Positions 33,825 to 41,831 are shown, counted from the stretch's first letter. The stretch: DNA of 64,000 nucleotides from Lactobacillus johnsonii (GCF_014058685.1 NZ_CP059055.1:620001-684000); one strand, 5' to 3'. Numbers and translations: made by a program. Notes: generated from the letters alone by a model not told the origin.

Positions 33825-34418
33825 ATGGACGCAAAAGACTATGAAAGTACAGAATTCTATTCCTATAAATTCAAAAATTTTTCGACAATGATTATTATTC
33901 CAGCGGCTATTCTTGTCTTCCTTGTATTTATTGGTTCCTTTTTTGCCATGAGACAGAGTACAGTTTCTTCAGTCGGAGTTATTGAGCCAGTGAGTGTGAT
34001 TAAACAAAAAGCTGCTAATTATGATGAAGGACAAATTGTCACAAAACATGGGCAAAAATGGGTAGCTCATATTGATCAAGATGATGCAGTAAATTTGATG
34101 CCCATGATAGCAGCCAAGAAAAAGGTGAAGATAATCACTTATGTACCAAGTAATAAGGTTTCGACTATTAAAAAAGGACAAACGATAAACTTTTCTGTCC
34201 CAACAGGAGATGGCTTGACCAGTAGATTAATTGGTAAAGTGAGAGAAATTGGCGTTTATCCAGTAAATATAAATAAGCAGAGTGGCTATGAGATCATTTC
34301 GACTGCGAAAATTAATGATGAGAATGTTAAGTATGGGATGCAGGGAAATGCGACAATTGTCACGGGTAGTAGCACTTATTTTGAATACTTTTTAGATAAG
34401 GTATTGAATAAGAGATGA
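33825..34418 (+). CDS. Short bacteriocin secretion accessory protein, copy 2
   Basis: 197 residues, the same length as copy 1 at 30530 and roughly 70 percent identical by eye, with one N-terminal membrane segment and the same outer domain. It lost its own exporter to the IS30 event but remains open. It could work with the intact exporter upstream or be drifting. Its divergence from copy 1 shows that the duplication is old, not a recent copy. Confidence 0.82.
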   Translation: MDAKDYESTEFYSYKFKNFSTMIIIPAAILVFLVFIGSFFAMRQSTVSSVGVIEPVSVIKQKAANYDEGQIVTKHGQKWVAHIDQDDAVNLMPMIAAKKKVKIITYVPSNKVSTIKKGQTINFSVPTGDGLTSRLIGKVREIGVYPVNINKQSGYEIISTAKINDENVKYGMQGNATIVTGSSTYFEYFLDKVLNKR

Positions 34419-34567
34419 ATTTGGTCAGAGAATGCAAAATTAGTATTAAAGCCTACAAGTTTAATCCATTTTAACATTACATTATAGCTATTTAATATTA
34501 TAGATATTGAAGGTTAGCAAAAAGCTAATCCAAAGTTTATATTATAATTTAAGGAGAATTATATATT

Positions 34568-34762
34568 ATGAGTAAATTTCAACAATTAACACCAGAAGAT
34601 TTGATGGAAACTAAGGGTGGTAAAATTTATCATGCAACCCCTTGGCAAATTTGTAACTCTAAGACCCATAAATGTTGGGCTGATAATGCAGCTATTGCTA
34701 GAACGTGTGGTAGAGTTATTGTAAACGGTTGGCTTCAACATGGTCCTTGGGGAGCAAGATAG
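34568..34762 (+). CDS. Pediocin-like bacteriocin precursor lacking the YGNGV box
   Basis: A 64-residue precursor. The leader MSKFQQLTPEDLMETKGG ends in double glycine (17-18), giving a 46-residue mature peptide. Its C-terminal half, CGRVIVNGWLQHGPWGAR, closely resembles the end of class IIa peptides such as penocin A (from memory: ...GKIIVNGWTQHGPWAHR). The N-terminal half is different: KIYHATPWQIC replaces KYYGNGVxC, and the first two cysteines (mature 11 and 18) are six residues apart instead of four. A third cysteine lies at 29. An immunity-type gene follows. It starts after TAAGGAG. Confidence 0.8.
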   Translation: MSKFQQLTPEDLMETKGGKIYHATPWQICNSKTHKCWADNAAIARTCGRVIVNGWLQHGPWGAR

Positions 34763-34785
34763 TTTTTCATTTTTAAGTAATAGCT

Positions 34786-34825
34786 ACATAAATACTCCAT
34801 GATAGTTATCATGGAGTATTTATGT
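34786..34825 (+). terminator. Long hairpin between bacteriocin and immunity genes
   Basis: ACATAAATACTCCATGATA (34786-34804) is the exact complement of TATCATGGAGTATTTATGT (34807-34825). A weak T-run follows (AAAATTTTTT). It may act as a partial terminator or as an mRNA-stabilising end that sets more bacteriocin than immunity mRNA. Confidence 0.6.
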
Positions 34826-34874
34826 AAAATTTTTTAGTAAACTACAGTAATAATTATAAGAGATGAGGAAAATT

Positions 34875-35165
34875 ATGAAAATAAATGACTCTAGTCTTAA
34901 AGAAATACTTATAAAAGCAAAGAACCAATCGGATGTAGTAACTGATTTAAAAGCTCAGGAGCTAATAGAAGGAGCTCTTGAAAAATTAGATAAGAAAACA
35001 AACGTGAAAAGAGTAATTTTTAATCTAAAGCAAGATATTAATATGTATTCTGTAGCGCATGGATTTAAACTACCAGAAACTCTGACAAAGTTACAGCTTT
35101 TATTAGATAAAGATCCTGATAAATGGGCTGGTGCTGGAGAAACTTTGTCACTGACTAATTTTTAG
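34875..35165 (+). CDS. Class IIa-type bacteriocin immunity protein candidate
   Basis: A 96-residue soluble, mostly helical protein (no membrane segment), directly downstream of the pediocin-like peptide. Length, charge and helix pattern fit the EntA_Immun four-helix-bundle family that protects producers of pediocin-like bacteriocins by binding the mannose PTS-bacteriocin complex. No single motif proves it. The start is ATG 34875 after GATGAGG. It is the likely partner of the peptide at 34568. Confidence 0.65.
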   Translation: MKINDSSLKEILIKAKNQSDVVTDLKAQELIEGALEKLDKKTNVKRVIFNLKQDINMYSVAHGFKLPETLTKLQLLLDKDPDKWAGAGETLSLTNF

Positions 35166-35249
35166 AAAAATACTTTTATTAATTTAAATAAATAACAAAA
35201 TTAAGGAGTGCTAAGGAGTACTCTACAGGCCTATAGGGGGGAGATAAAG

Positions 35250-36473
35250 ATGGATAATACACAGCAAAAAATAAAAAAGCTTCAATTAATCATTAATATC
35301 TTCTTTGCCATATGGTGTATATATTATGAAGGTAAAAATATCTTTAAAAACTGGAATATTTGGAATCCGGTTTTTATTTTAAGTGGATTGGTAATAGCAG
35401 CTATTCTATTTATTTTAAGATCAAGAGGACCAATCTTAGCTAATATTTCAAAATTAGTTGACATAATCTTTTTGCCATTTAGTTTTATTTATCTTTTTAA
35501 TTTTGTCTGTGTGGCTCTTGGGGATTATCTTAATTCTAATTTTTTCTTTGATTTATTATATGTAATTGCGCCATTATTTATTTTTATTCCGGTAGTAAAA
35601 GTAGATTATGAAAATATTCAATCTAATTTAGGACGAATACTTTCTATCCAAATTATTTGCGAAATTTTTGTATTAACTAATTATAAGGTCGATTCTAATA
35701 AGATTTTAGATAATGTTAACCGTAGTCAAATTATCTTCTCTATATTTTTAGTATTATTTCCCTATCTTGTTTTAAAGGGATGGGGCTATCATTTTTACCT
35801 GGGCTTAAAACTAAACAATCAATTTCAGTGGAAAGTATTTATTCCCATTCTACTTTTTGGCTTCTATATGGTTTTCTTCAATGCCTTTTTAACAACCAAT
35901 CCTAAATCAATTGGAGAATTGATTTGGAAATGGAATTTTGAATGGTTGAATCCAGCAGAATCACAGTATTTTGGTAGTTCACTAGAAGTATTCTTAAATG
36001 CTGCGGATGCTGGTATTACCGAGGAAGTTTGGCGATATCTTACAATTGTTATTCTTTTAGTAATGCTTAAAAATAATAAACATAAGATATCTTTGACGAT
36101 TCTAATTAGTAGCTTACTGTTTGGATTACTTCATTTTAATCAGCTGCTATCACCAGATAGAAATTTAACCGATGTAATTATTCAATCGCTGGGAGCAGTT
36201 GGATTAGGTATCTTTTTAGGAAGCTTATTTCTATACTCAGGGCAGATCTGGCTCAATGTTCTATTTCACTTCTTATTTGATTTAGTTGTGTTTTCGCTTA
36301 CTCCACTTAGCTTTGTAGGGAGCGGCATTTTAACTATCTTTAATTCACCAGCTTTAGCTCACGTTATAATAACTTCGGGATTATTTATACTTGTTAGCGT
36401 AATTTTAATAACGGGAAAAAGAAGAAAATGTGTTGAAAATAATATTGAGAGATTAATAATGCACGAAAATTAA
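35250..36473 (+). CDS. CPBP-family intramembrane protease (Abi)
   Basis: A 407-residue membrane protein with about ten segments. The C-terminal third holds the CPBP/Rce1-like motifs: ITEEVWRYL (EExxxR), FGLLHFN (FxxxH) and VLFHFLFDL (HxxxD), the residues that bind the catalytic metal. Such proteins are frequent in class II bacteriocin loci (PlnI, PlnP, SkkI), where some give immunity. It starts at ATG 35250 after GGGGGAG. The stop lies at the edge of the next quorum box. Immunity is the likely role, processing a possible one. Confidence 0.85.
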   Translation: MDNTQQKIKKLQLIINIFFAIWCIYYEGKNIFKNWNIWNPVFILSGLVIAAILFILRSRGPILANISKLVDIIFLPFSFIYLFNFVCVALGDYLNSNFFFDLLYVIAPLFIFIPVVKVDYENIQSNLGRILSIQIICEIFVLTNYKVDSNKILDNVNRSQIIFSIFLVLFPYLVLKGWGYHFYLGLKLNNQFQWKVFIPILLFGFYMVFFNAFLTTNPKSIGELIWKWNFEWLNPAESQYFGSSLEVFLNAADAGITEEVWRYLTIVILLVMLKNNKHKISLTILISSLLFGLLHFNQLLSPDRNLTDVIIQSLGAVGLGIFLGSLFLYSGQIWLNVLFHFLFDLVVFSLTPLSFVGSGILTIFNSPALAHVIITSGLFILVSVILITGKRRKCVENNIERLIMHEN

Positions 36474-36475
36474 GT

Positions 36476-36543
36476 ACCAAATTGGTCATAAAAAAGACTG
36501 ATTTGGTCTTTTTTATCTTTAGTGAGTTTTTGAATGATAGAAT
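36476..36543 (+). promoter_or_regulatory. Quorum-sensing promoter of the small membrane-protein operon
   Basis: ACCAAATTGGT (36476-36486) and ACTGATTTGGT (36497-36507) are spaced 21 bp, with TAGAAT (36538-36543) 41 bp after the second box. The DNA from the T-run to the start codon closely resembles that of the site at 32187, so the whole promoter cassette is repeated. Confidence 0.62.
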
Positions 36544-36568
36544 TATAAACAAGGAAAGGATGATAAAA

Positions 36569-36844
36569 ATGGTCATAGGATATATGCCAATTATTTTACT
36601 TTTAATAATTGCTTTAGGTAATATTGCTGTTTCATTAAAAGTGCATAAGATAGTCAGAACATCTGACGCCTCAAATATCTTAGTGCTTGGAATAGTGACC
36701 ATGGTTATTTTTGCCTTAAAAGATTTAAATGCATTTTCTTGGAGTTCAGCAATTGCTTGTGTTTTTATGAGCATCGTTGTTTTTAAAGATTTGTACGATG
36801 AGTATCAAATACAAATAAAGAATAAGTCTGAGGAACAGAACTAA
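36569..36844 (+). CDS. Small three-segment membrane protein, paralogue of 37719
   Basis: 91 residues with three hydrophobic segments (about 3-22, 34-54 and 56-72) and a charged tail (LYDEYQIQIKNKSEEQN). It shares the pattern VSLKVHK after segment 1 and EYxxQxxN...EE at the end with the protein at 37719-38003. Function unknown; a locus-specific immunity or helper protein is plausible. The start is ATG 36569 behind AAGGAAAGG. It overlaps the next start by 1 base (TAATG). Confidence 0.65.
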   Translation: MVIGYMPIILLLIIALGNIAVSLKVHKIVRTSDASNILVLGIVTMVIFALKDLNAFSWSSAIACVFMSIVVFKDLYDEYQIQIKNKSEEQN

Positions 36845-37062
36845 TGGGAAAGTCATTAACGTTTAGATGCATCTTTGCGGGAGTTGCTTTTTGTTTACTT
36901 CAAACTCTAGGAGATATATTGGTTGGTAGTCAACTAACTCTTTGGATAATTCTGGGAAATATTCTGTGGGGAGCGATTTTTGCTTACTTAATGTTTAAAT
37001 TATTAAAAAGAATGCAAATGCGGAAGGATCATAAAAGGAAAGGTACAGATGAAATTTATTGA
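36844..37062 (+). CDS. Small two-segment membrane protein
   Basis: 72 residues: two hydrophobic segments (about 8-27 and 32-54) and a basic tail (KLLKRMQMRKDHKRKG). Its ATG shares a base with the preceding stop and its end overlaps the next gene by 14 bases, so all three genes are translated together. No family recognised. Confidence 0.6.
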   Translation: MGKSLTFRCIFAGVAFCLLQTLGDILVGSQLTLWIILGNILWGAIFAYLMFKLLKRMQMRKDHKRKGTDEIY

Positions 37063-37279
37063 AGCTAGCAAGAAGAAAGATGCCCATACTGAGGAATGGA
37101 TCGTAATTATTCTCAGTGTGATCTTTGCATATTTGATTAATAAACTATTTTTATCTTTGACTAATAGTACTAGTATTACAGCAAGTCTTGTAGTTCTAAT
37201 TGCGAGCATGAGTATTTTTTCAATCACTTACTATTATGGTAAAGATAAACTCCAACAAAGATTAAAAAGCAAAAAGTAA
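37049..37279 (+). CDS. Small two-segment membrane protein
   Basis: 76 residues with a charged N-terminus (MKFIEASKKKDAHTEEW), two hydrophobic segments (about 18-36 and 43-60) and a basic end. It starts after AAGGAAAGG inside the previous gene. It is the last gene of the quorum-box operon begun at 36569. No family recognised. Confidence 0.6.
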   Translation: MKFIEASKKKDAHTEEWIVIILSVIFAYLINKLFLSLTNSTSITASLVVLIASMSIFSITYYYGKDKLQQRLKSKK

Positions 37280-37281
37280 GA

Positions 37282-37349
37282 ACCAAATTGGTTGTAAAAA
37301 GGGCTAAATCTGTTAAATTATCATTTTTATTAAAAAATTATAGTAAAAT
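37282..37349 (+). promoter_or_regulatory. Quorum-sensing promoter, degenerate second box
   Basis: ACCAAATTGGT (37282-37292) is perfect. GCTAAATCTGT (37303-37313) matches 7 of 11 positions exactly 21 bp later, and TAAAAT (37344-37349) follows 41 bp after it. Unlike the other sites it cannot form a terminator hairpin, which favours a protein-binding role for the family. Confidence 0.55.
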
Positions 37350-37401
37350 TAATAAATGAATGATAATATTTAAACAATATAATCCTTTGGAGGACAAAAA
37401 C

Positions 37402-37716
37402 ATGAAAAATGAATTGGCACAAGTATTGAATGATTTCATTTCACTTGCTAAGACTCATTATGATCGAAAAGGTAACGAATACTTATTAGAACAATTAGAG
37501 ATTGCCTTAGATAAGACGAATAACAATGTTCAAGATGCGGTAAACGAAGCACGAACAACCTATCAAAATGTGAATACGATTTGTTTAGTAAACCATCTCC
37601 ATTTAGAAAAAGATGAAGAGGCATTACTTGAAAAAATTAAAGAAATTTCAATGAGTAAAGGCTGGCTTGGTGGCTTAAACAGCTGGAATACTACCAATAC
37701 TTGGCCTGGAAGGTAG
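37402..37716 (+). CDS. Class IIa (PedB/EntA-type) bacteriocin immunity protein
   Basis: A 104-residue soluble helical protein. The end, SKGWLGGLNSWNTTNTWPGR, is nearly the C-terminus of pediocin immunity protein PedB (from memory: ...KGWGEFNMLDTTNTWPSQ). The flexible tail of this family decides which bacteriocin is recognised. The start is ATG 37402 after TTTGGAGG. No bacteriocin gene precedes it, so it is either an orphan that protects against competitors' pediocins or a second guard for the peptide at 34568. Confidence 0.85.
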   Translation: MKNELAQVLNDFISLAKTHYDRKGNEYLLEQLEIALDKTNNNVQDAVNEARTTYQNVNTICLVNHLHLEKDEEALLEKIKEISMSKGWLGGLNSWNTTNTWPGR

Positions 37717-37718
37717 GA

Positions 37719-38003
37719 ATGAAAATGCAAGCTTTTTATTATGCAATGCCAACTTTAGCAGTAATTGTAATTGCAGCATATATTTTTACTTCAGTTAAGA
37801 TTCATAAGTTTATCTGGTTTTCACCAGTTGTTTATTTAGCTTTGATAGGAAGTATAGGACTCTGGATTAAAATTGGTACAAATATTTTTTCTACCTCAGA
37901 AACTGGAGTTTTCGGATTGCTTACACTAGAAGCAATTCTCTTAGAGGGAATTATTGAAGAATATAGATATCAAAAACAGAATCTTGAAAAGAATGAAGAG
38001 TAG
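37719..38003 (+). CDS. Small three-segment membrane protein, paralogue of 36569
   Basis: 94 residues with three hydrophobic segments (about 7-25, 34-52 and 60-78) and a charged tail (EEYRYQKQNLEKNEE). FTSVKIHK after segment 1 and the tail match the protein at 36569. It starts two bases after the immunity gene, at ATG 37719 or 37725 (AGGTAGGA suits the second). It is part of the immunity operon. Confidence 0.65.
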   Translation: MKMQAFYYAMPTLAVIVIAAYIFTSVKIHKFIWFSPVVYLALIGSIGLWIKIGTNIFSTSETGVFGLLTLEAILLEGIIEEYRYQKQNLEKNEE

Positions 38004-38023
38004 CAAAGTAGCTACTCTTTTTT
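37998..38023 (+). terminator. Terminator closing the bacteriocin region
   Basis: GAGTAGC (37998-38004) and GCTACTC (38011-38017), followed by T6. Confidence 0.75.
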
Positions 38024-38066
38024 AATATATCAACTTTATGTGCATCTTTTCTCAAAGTGAACTAAA

Positions 38067-40898
38067 ATGGAGCTGGAAAAAGGAATAGAAGTGATAACTT
38101 TGACTGAAAAAGATGATGAAGACGATGAGATAATTAAGGTAGCTCAATTATCTGTCGAAGATGCATTAAAAGAATTAAATACAGAGCAAGCTGGTTTAAC
38201 TATTGATGAAGTACATACCTTGCAGCAAACATATGGAAAAAATGTTTTTGCTAAAGCAAAACAAGAACCACTGTGGAAGAAGTTTATAGCTAACTTTACA
38301 AGCTTAATGGCGATTTTACTTTGGGTAGCAGGGATAATAGCTTTCTGCGCAAATTTAGTACAACTAGGAATTGCCATTTGGGCTGTAAACATTATTAATG
38401 GGATTTTTAGTTTTTGGCAGGAATTTCAAGCTGATAAGGCAACCGAAGCTTTAGCGAATATGTTACCTTCATATACTCGTGTTGTGAGAAATGGTAAAGA
38501 AGAAAAAATTCTAGCTAAAGACTTAGTACCAGGTGACATAGTTAAACTAGAAGAGGGAGACGATATTCCAGCTGATATTCGTGTGATTGCAGCAACAAGT
38601 GCTCAAGTGGATCAATCATCCCTAACTGGTGAAGTAAATCCAGTGCATAAAGATGCACATCGAATTGAAAACGTCGAAAAGAAAAATCATGCTGATCTTA
38701 ATAACATGATTTTTTCTGGTACAAACATGATGAAAGGAAATGTTACAGGTGCTGTTGTTAAGACAGGAATGAATACTGACTTTGGTAAAATTGCTGAATT
38801 GACACAAAATGTTAAGCAACAAAAGAGTCCACTTGAAAAAGAACTTGATACTTTAACGAAACAAATTTCAATTCTAGCAATTTCTATTGGTATTATTTTC
38901 TTCTTAGTTGCAACTTTCTTTGTACATTATCCTTTAGTAAAAGCCTTTGTTTTTGCTTTAGGGATGATTGTGGCTTTTATTCCAGAAGGATTAGAGCCAA
39001 CTGTTACATTGTCCTTAGCCGGAGCAGTTCAAAGAATGGCAAAAAAGCATGCCTTGATTAAGCGTTTATCTAGTGTTGAAACGCTAGGGTCAACTTCTGT
39101 CATTTGTTCTGATAAAACAGGTACTTTAACTAAGAACGAAATGACCGTAAAAGAACTTTGGACTTTAGAGAAGAGCTATCATGTTTCTGGTGAAGGTTAT
39201 GCAGTGCGGGGTCATATTAAAGAAGGACCAACGCATATTTTTGCAAAAGATAATGACACCTTGAAGGAAGTATTACTTGGTGGTGTTTTTGCAGATAATG
39301 CAAGAATTCAAAAGCCTAATCAGCAACATTCACGCTACCAAATCTTAGGTGATCCAACTGAAGCTTGTCTTGAAGTCGTTGCAAGGAAAGGAAAGATAGA
39401 TGTTGAAGCAGAAGTAGAAAAAACGCCACGCGTTAAAGAATTGCCATTTGATTCAAGTAGAAAAATGATGACAGTGATTCAGAGCTCCGATGGTACACAC
39501 CGTTTCAATACCTATACTAAGGGTGCCCCAAATTGTGTGGTTGATAAATGTACTTCTTACCTATGTGATGGTAAAATTCAGCCTATTACCCAGGAAATAA
39601 AAGATAAGATTATGCGAGCAAATGACGGCTATGCTAAAGATGGCTTGCGTGTCTTAGCAGTTGCTGGCCGTAATCTTGATCAAAAGATAATGGATAATTT
39701 AGATCTTGCAACAATTGATACAGTTGAAAGAGATCTCACCTTCTTAGGGTTAACCGTTATGATGGATCCGCCAAGAGCCGAAGTTTATAAGGCGGCACGT
39801 GAATGCCGCAAGGCTGGAATTAAAGTTACGATGGTTACTGGTGACTATGGTTTGACCGCTAAGAGTATTGCTCGTGAAATTGGCTTGACTGATCCGGATA
39901 AACCGCTGACAGTCATTACTGGGGATGCTTTAAAGACGATGCCTGATGAAGAGTTAAGACATTATCTTGAAGGTGAAGTTGTTTTTGCTAGAATGGCCCC
40001 TGAACAAAAATACCGTGTTGTTTCGATGTATGAAAAAATGGGTAAAATCGTTGCTGCTACTGGAGATGGCGTTAATGACGCACCTGCTTTAAAGAAAGCA
40101 AATATTGGTATCGCTATGGGTGGAACGGGTACTGATGTTGCAAAAGAAGCAGCCGATATGATTTTGACTGATGATAATTTTGCTTCTATTATAGGTGCTA
40201 TTAAAGAAGGACGCGGTGTATACAGCAATATTCGTAAGTTTTTAATTTACATTTTGAACTCAAATATGCCTGAAGCCGTTCCATCTGTTCTGTTCTTACT
40301 TTCAGGTGGGGCAATTCCATTGGCTTTGACTGTAATGGAAATTTTATTTATTGATCTAGGTACTGACATGATTCCAGCTCTAGGTTTAGGACGAGAAGAT
40401 CCTGAAAAAGGAATTATGGATCGGCCTCCAAGATCACCAAAGGATCATTTGATTAATAAAGATGTCTTGGCAAAAGCCTTTCTCTGGTATGGTTTAATTG
40501 CTTCGATAATTGCGACAGCTGCCTTCTTCATTGCGAACTTTTATCGTGGTCATATTTTTCCTAATTTGCCAGCAAGCGGCTGGGACTATCGCCAAGCAAC
40601 TACTGTAACTTTAGCGGCAATTATTTTTTGTCAGATTGCGGCAGTCTTAAATATTCGGTATGCTAGACAGTCAATGTTTAACAAATATTTCTTTAAGAAT
40701 TCGATGATTTTTATTGGGATCATTATGGAAATTGTCTTACTGCTATGCATTTCTTATGTGCCAGTCTTTCAGTCATTTTTTGGTACGGAGCCGCTTAATG
40801 CACATGATTGGATTATGTTAGTATGTATTCCGTTGCCTCTGATTTTAATTGATGAGTTAAGAAAATGGATTTTAAGAAAAGAGTCAAAAAATAAATAA
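38067..40898 (+). CDS. P-type cation-transporting ATPase (P2 class)
   Basis: A 943-residue ion pump. N-terminal cation-ATPase domain (30-90), TGE actuator motif (SSLTGEVNPV), PEGLEPTVT in segment M4, phosphorylation site CSDKTGTLTKNEMTV with Asp349, KGAPN in the nucleotide domain, and TGDGVNDAPALKKANIGIAM. VETLGSTSVICSDKTGT and PEGL resemble P2A/P2C pumps (Ca2+ or Na+/K+ type); the transported ion is not certain. The ATG at 38067 has a poor ribosome site. An in-frame GTG at 38091 with AAAGGAAT upstream may be the true start, which would remove 8 residues. Confidence 0.92.
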   Translation: MELEKGIEVITLTEKDDEDDEIIKVAQLSVEDALKELNTEQAGLTIDEVHTLQQTYGKNVFAKAKQEPLWKKFIANFTSLMAILLWVAGIIAFCANLVQLGIAIWAVNIINGIFSFWQEFQADKATEALANMLPSYTRVVRNGKEEKILAKDLVPGDIVKLEEGDDIPADIRVIAATSAQVDQSSLTGEVNPVHKDAHRIENVEKKNHADLNNMIFSGTNMMKGNVTGAVVKTGMNTDFGKIAELTQNVKQQKSPLEKELDTLTKQISILAISIGIIFFLVATFFVHYPLVKAFVFALGMIVAFIPEGLEPTVTLSLAGAVQRMAKKHALIKRLSSVETLGSTSVICSDKTGTLTKNEMTVKELWTLEKSYHVSGEGYAVRGHIKEGPTHIFAKDNDTLKEVLLGGVFADNARIQKPNQQHSRYQILGDPTEACLEVVARKGKIDVEAEVEKTPRVKELPFDSSRKMMTVIQSSDGTHRFNTYTKGAPNCVVDKCTSYLCDGKIQPITQEIKDKIMRANDGYAKDGLRVLAVAGRNLDQKIMDNLDLATIDTVERDLTFLGLTVMMDPPRAEVYKAARECRKAGIKVTMVTGDYGLTAKSIAREIGLTDPDKPLTVITGDALKTMPDEELRHYLEGEVVFARMAPEQKYRVVSMYEKMGKIVAATGDGVNDAPALKKANIGIAMGGTGTDVAKEAADMILTDDNFASIIGAIKEGRGVYSNIRKFLIYILNSNMPEAVPSVLFLLSGGAIPLALTVMEILFIDLGTDMIPALGLGREDPEKGIMDRPPRSPKDHLINKDVLAKAFLWYGLIASIIATAAFFIANFYRGHIFPNLPASGWDYRQATTVTLAAIIFCQIAAVLNIRYARQSMFNKYFFKNSMIFIGIIMEIVLLLCISYVPVFQSFFGTEPLNAHDWIMLVCIPLPLILIDELRKWILRKESKNK

Positions 40899-40903
40899 AC
40901 TTT

Positions 40904-40932
40904 AACTGCTAGTTTTAACTAGCAGTTTTTTC
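40904..40932 (+). terminator. Intrinsic terminator of the P-type ATPase gene
   Basis: AACTGCTAG (40904-40912) and CTAGCAGTT (40919-40927), then T-run. Confidence 0.85.
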
Positions 40933-40968
40933 TTGCTAAAATAGTAAAAATACGGAGGTGGCGAAAGT

Positions 40969-41817
40969 ATGAAAAAAGGATTAGTAATAGAAGGTGGCGC
41001 AATGCGCTGCATGTTTACTGCTGGAGTCATCGATACTCTGATGAAAGCAGGCATTGATTTTGATGGTGCAATAGGTGTATCAGCTGGAGCTGCTTTTGGA
41101 TGCAATTATAAGTCAAGACAAATCGGAAGAGTTCTGCGCTATAACGTAAAATATGCTAGTGACCCACGTTTATCTAGTTGGCAATCATGGCTAAAGACTG
41201 GTGATTTATATGGAGCTGACTTTTGTTATCGAGAATTACCAGTAGAATTAGATGTATTTGATACCGCTGCTTTTCAAAAAAATCCCATAGATTTTTGGTG
41301 TGTGGCAACTGACATTAATAATGGTGAAGCAGTATATCATAAATTGATTTCAGGTAAAGAAGCAGATTTGCAATGGATTCGCGCCTCTTCATCCATTCCA
41401 GTTTTTGCGCGGCCAGTTGAAATTGGGAGTCGTAAGTATTGGGATGGTGGAATTAGTGATTCAATTCCAATTAAATTTTTTGAAAAAATTGGCTATGACA
41501 AGAACGTTGTCATTTTAACGCAGCCCCTCTCTTATCGAAAAGAAGCAAGTAAACTATATCCAGCTTTAGAATTAGTCTTACATCAATATCCTGCTGTCTT
41601 GAAAAAATTAAAGACAAGAGCAAAAGATTATAATGATGTACTTAATTACATTAGAAAAAAAGAAGTACAAGGCAAAATGTTAGTTATCAGACCGCCTTAT
41701 CCTTTAGAAATTGGCACAATGGAGAAAGATCCCCAAGAATTGAGGCGCGTATACCAAATTGGTGTAAAAGAAGCTAAGAAAAATTTACAAGCAATAAAAA
41801 CTTATTTGAGTGAATAA
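40969..41817 (+). CDS. Patatin-like phospholipase (RssA/YlbK type)
   Basis: A 282-residue acyl hydrolase. Oxyanion loop VIEGGAMR (6-13), nucleophile elbow GVSAG with Ser38 and catalytic DGG with Asp159, the Ser-Asp dyad of patatin. No signal peptide, so it is cytoplasmic. It should release fatty acids from lipid substrates; the natural one is unknown. A single gene after a terminator, with GGAGG upstream. The coding sequence contains ACCAAATTGGT near 41756, which I take as chance. Confidence 0.9.
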   Translation: MKKGLVIEGGAMRCMFTAGVIDTLMKAGIDFDGAIGVSAGAAFGCNYKSRQIGRVLRYNVKYASDPRLSSWQSWLKTGDLYGADFCYRELPVELDVFDTAAFQKNPIDFWCVATDINNGEAVYHKLISGKEADLQWIRASSSIPVFARPVEIGSRKYWDGGISDSIPIKFFEKIGYDKNVVILTQPLSYRKEASKLYPALELVLHQYPAVLKKLKTRAKDYNDVLNYIRKKEVQGKMLVIRPPYPLEIGTMEKDPQELRRVYQIGVKEAKKNLQAIKTYLSE

Positions 41818-41831
41818 TCTTCTTGAATGAC

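Noticed and set aside
34415-34444. ATGAATTTGGT and GCAAAATTAGT before the pediocin-like gene as a quorum site
   Set aside because: Spacing is 19 bp and no -10 lies 41-42 bp further on; the first box overlaps the stop codon of the accessory gene.
15709-37300. CRISPR array, suggested by repeated ACCAAATTGGT sequences
   Set aside because: The copies are kilobases apart, each in front of a gene, with no regular spacers and no cas genes.
41754-41766. Perfect ACCAAATTGGT box inside the patatin-like gene
   Set aside because: It is in coding sequence, has no second box 21 bp away and no -10 at the expected distance.
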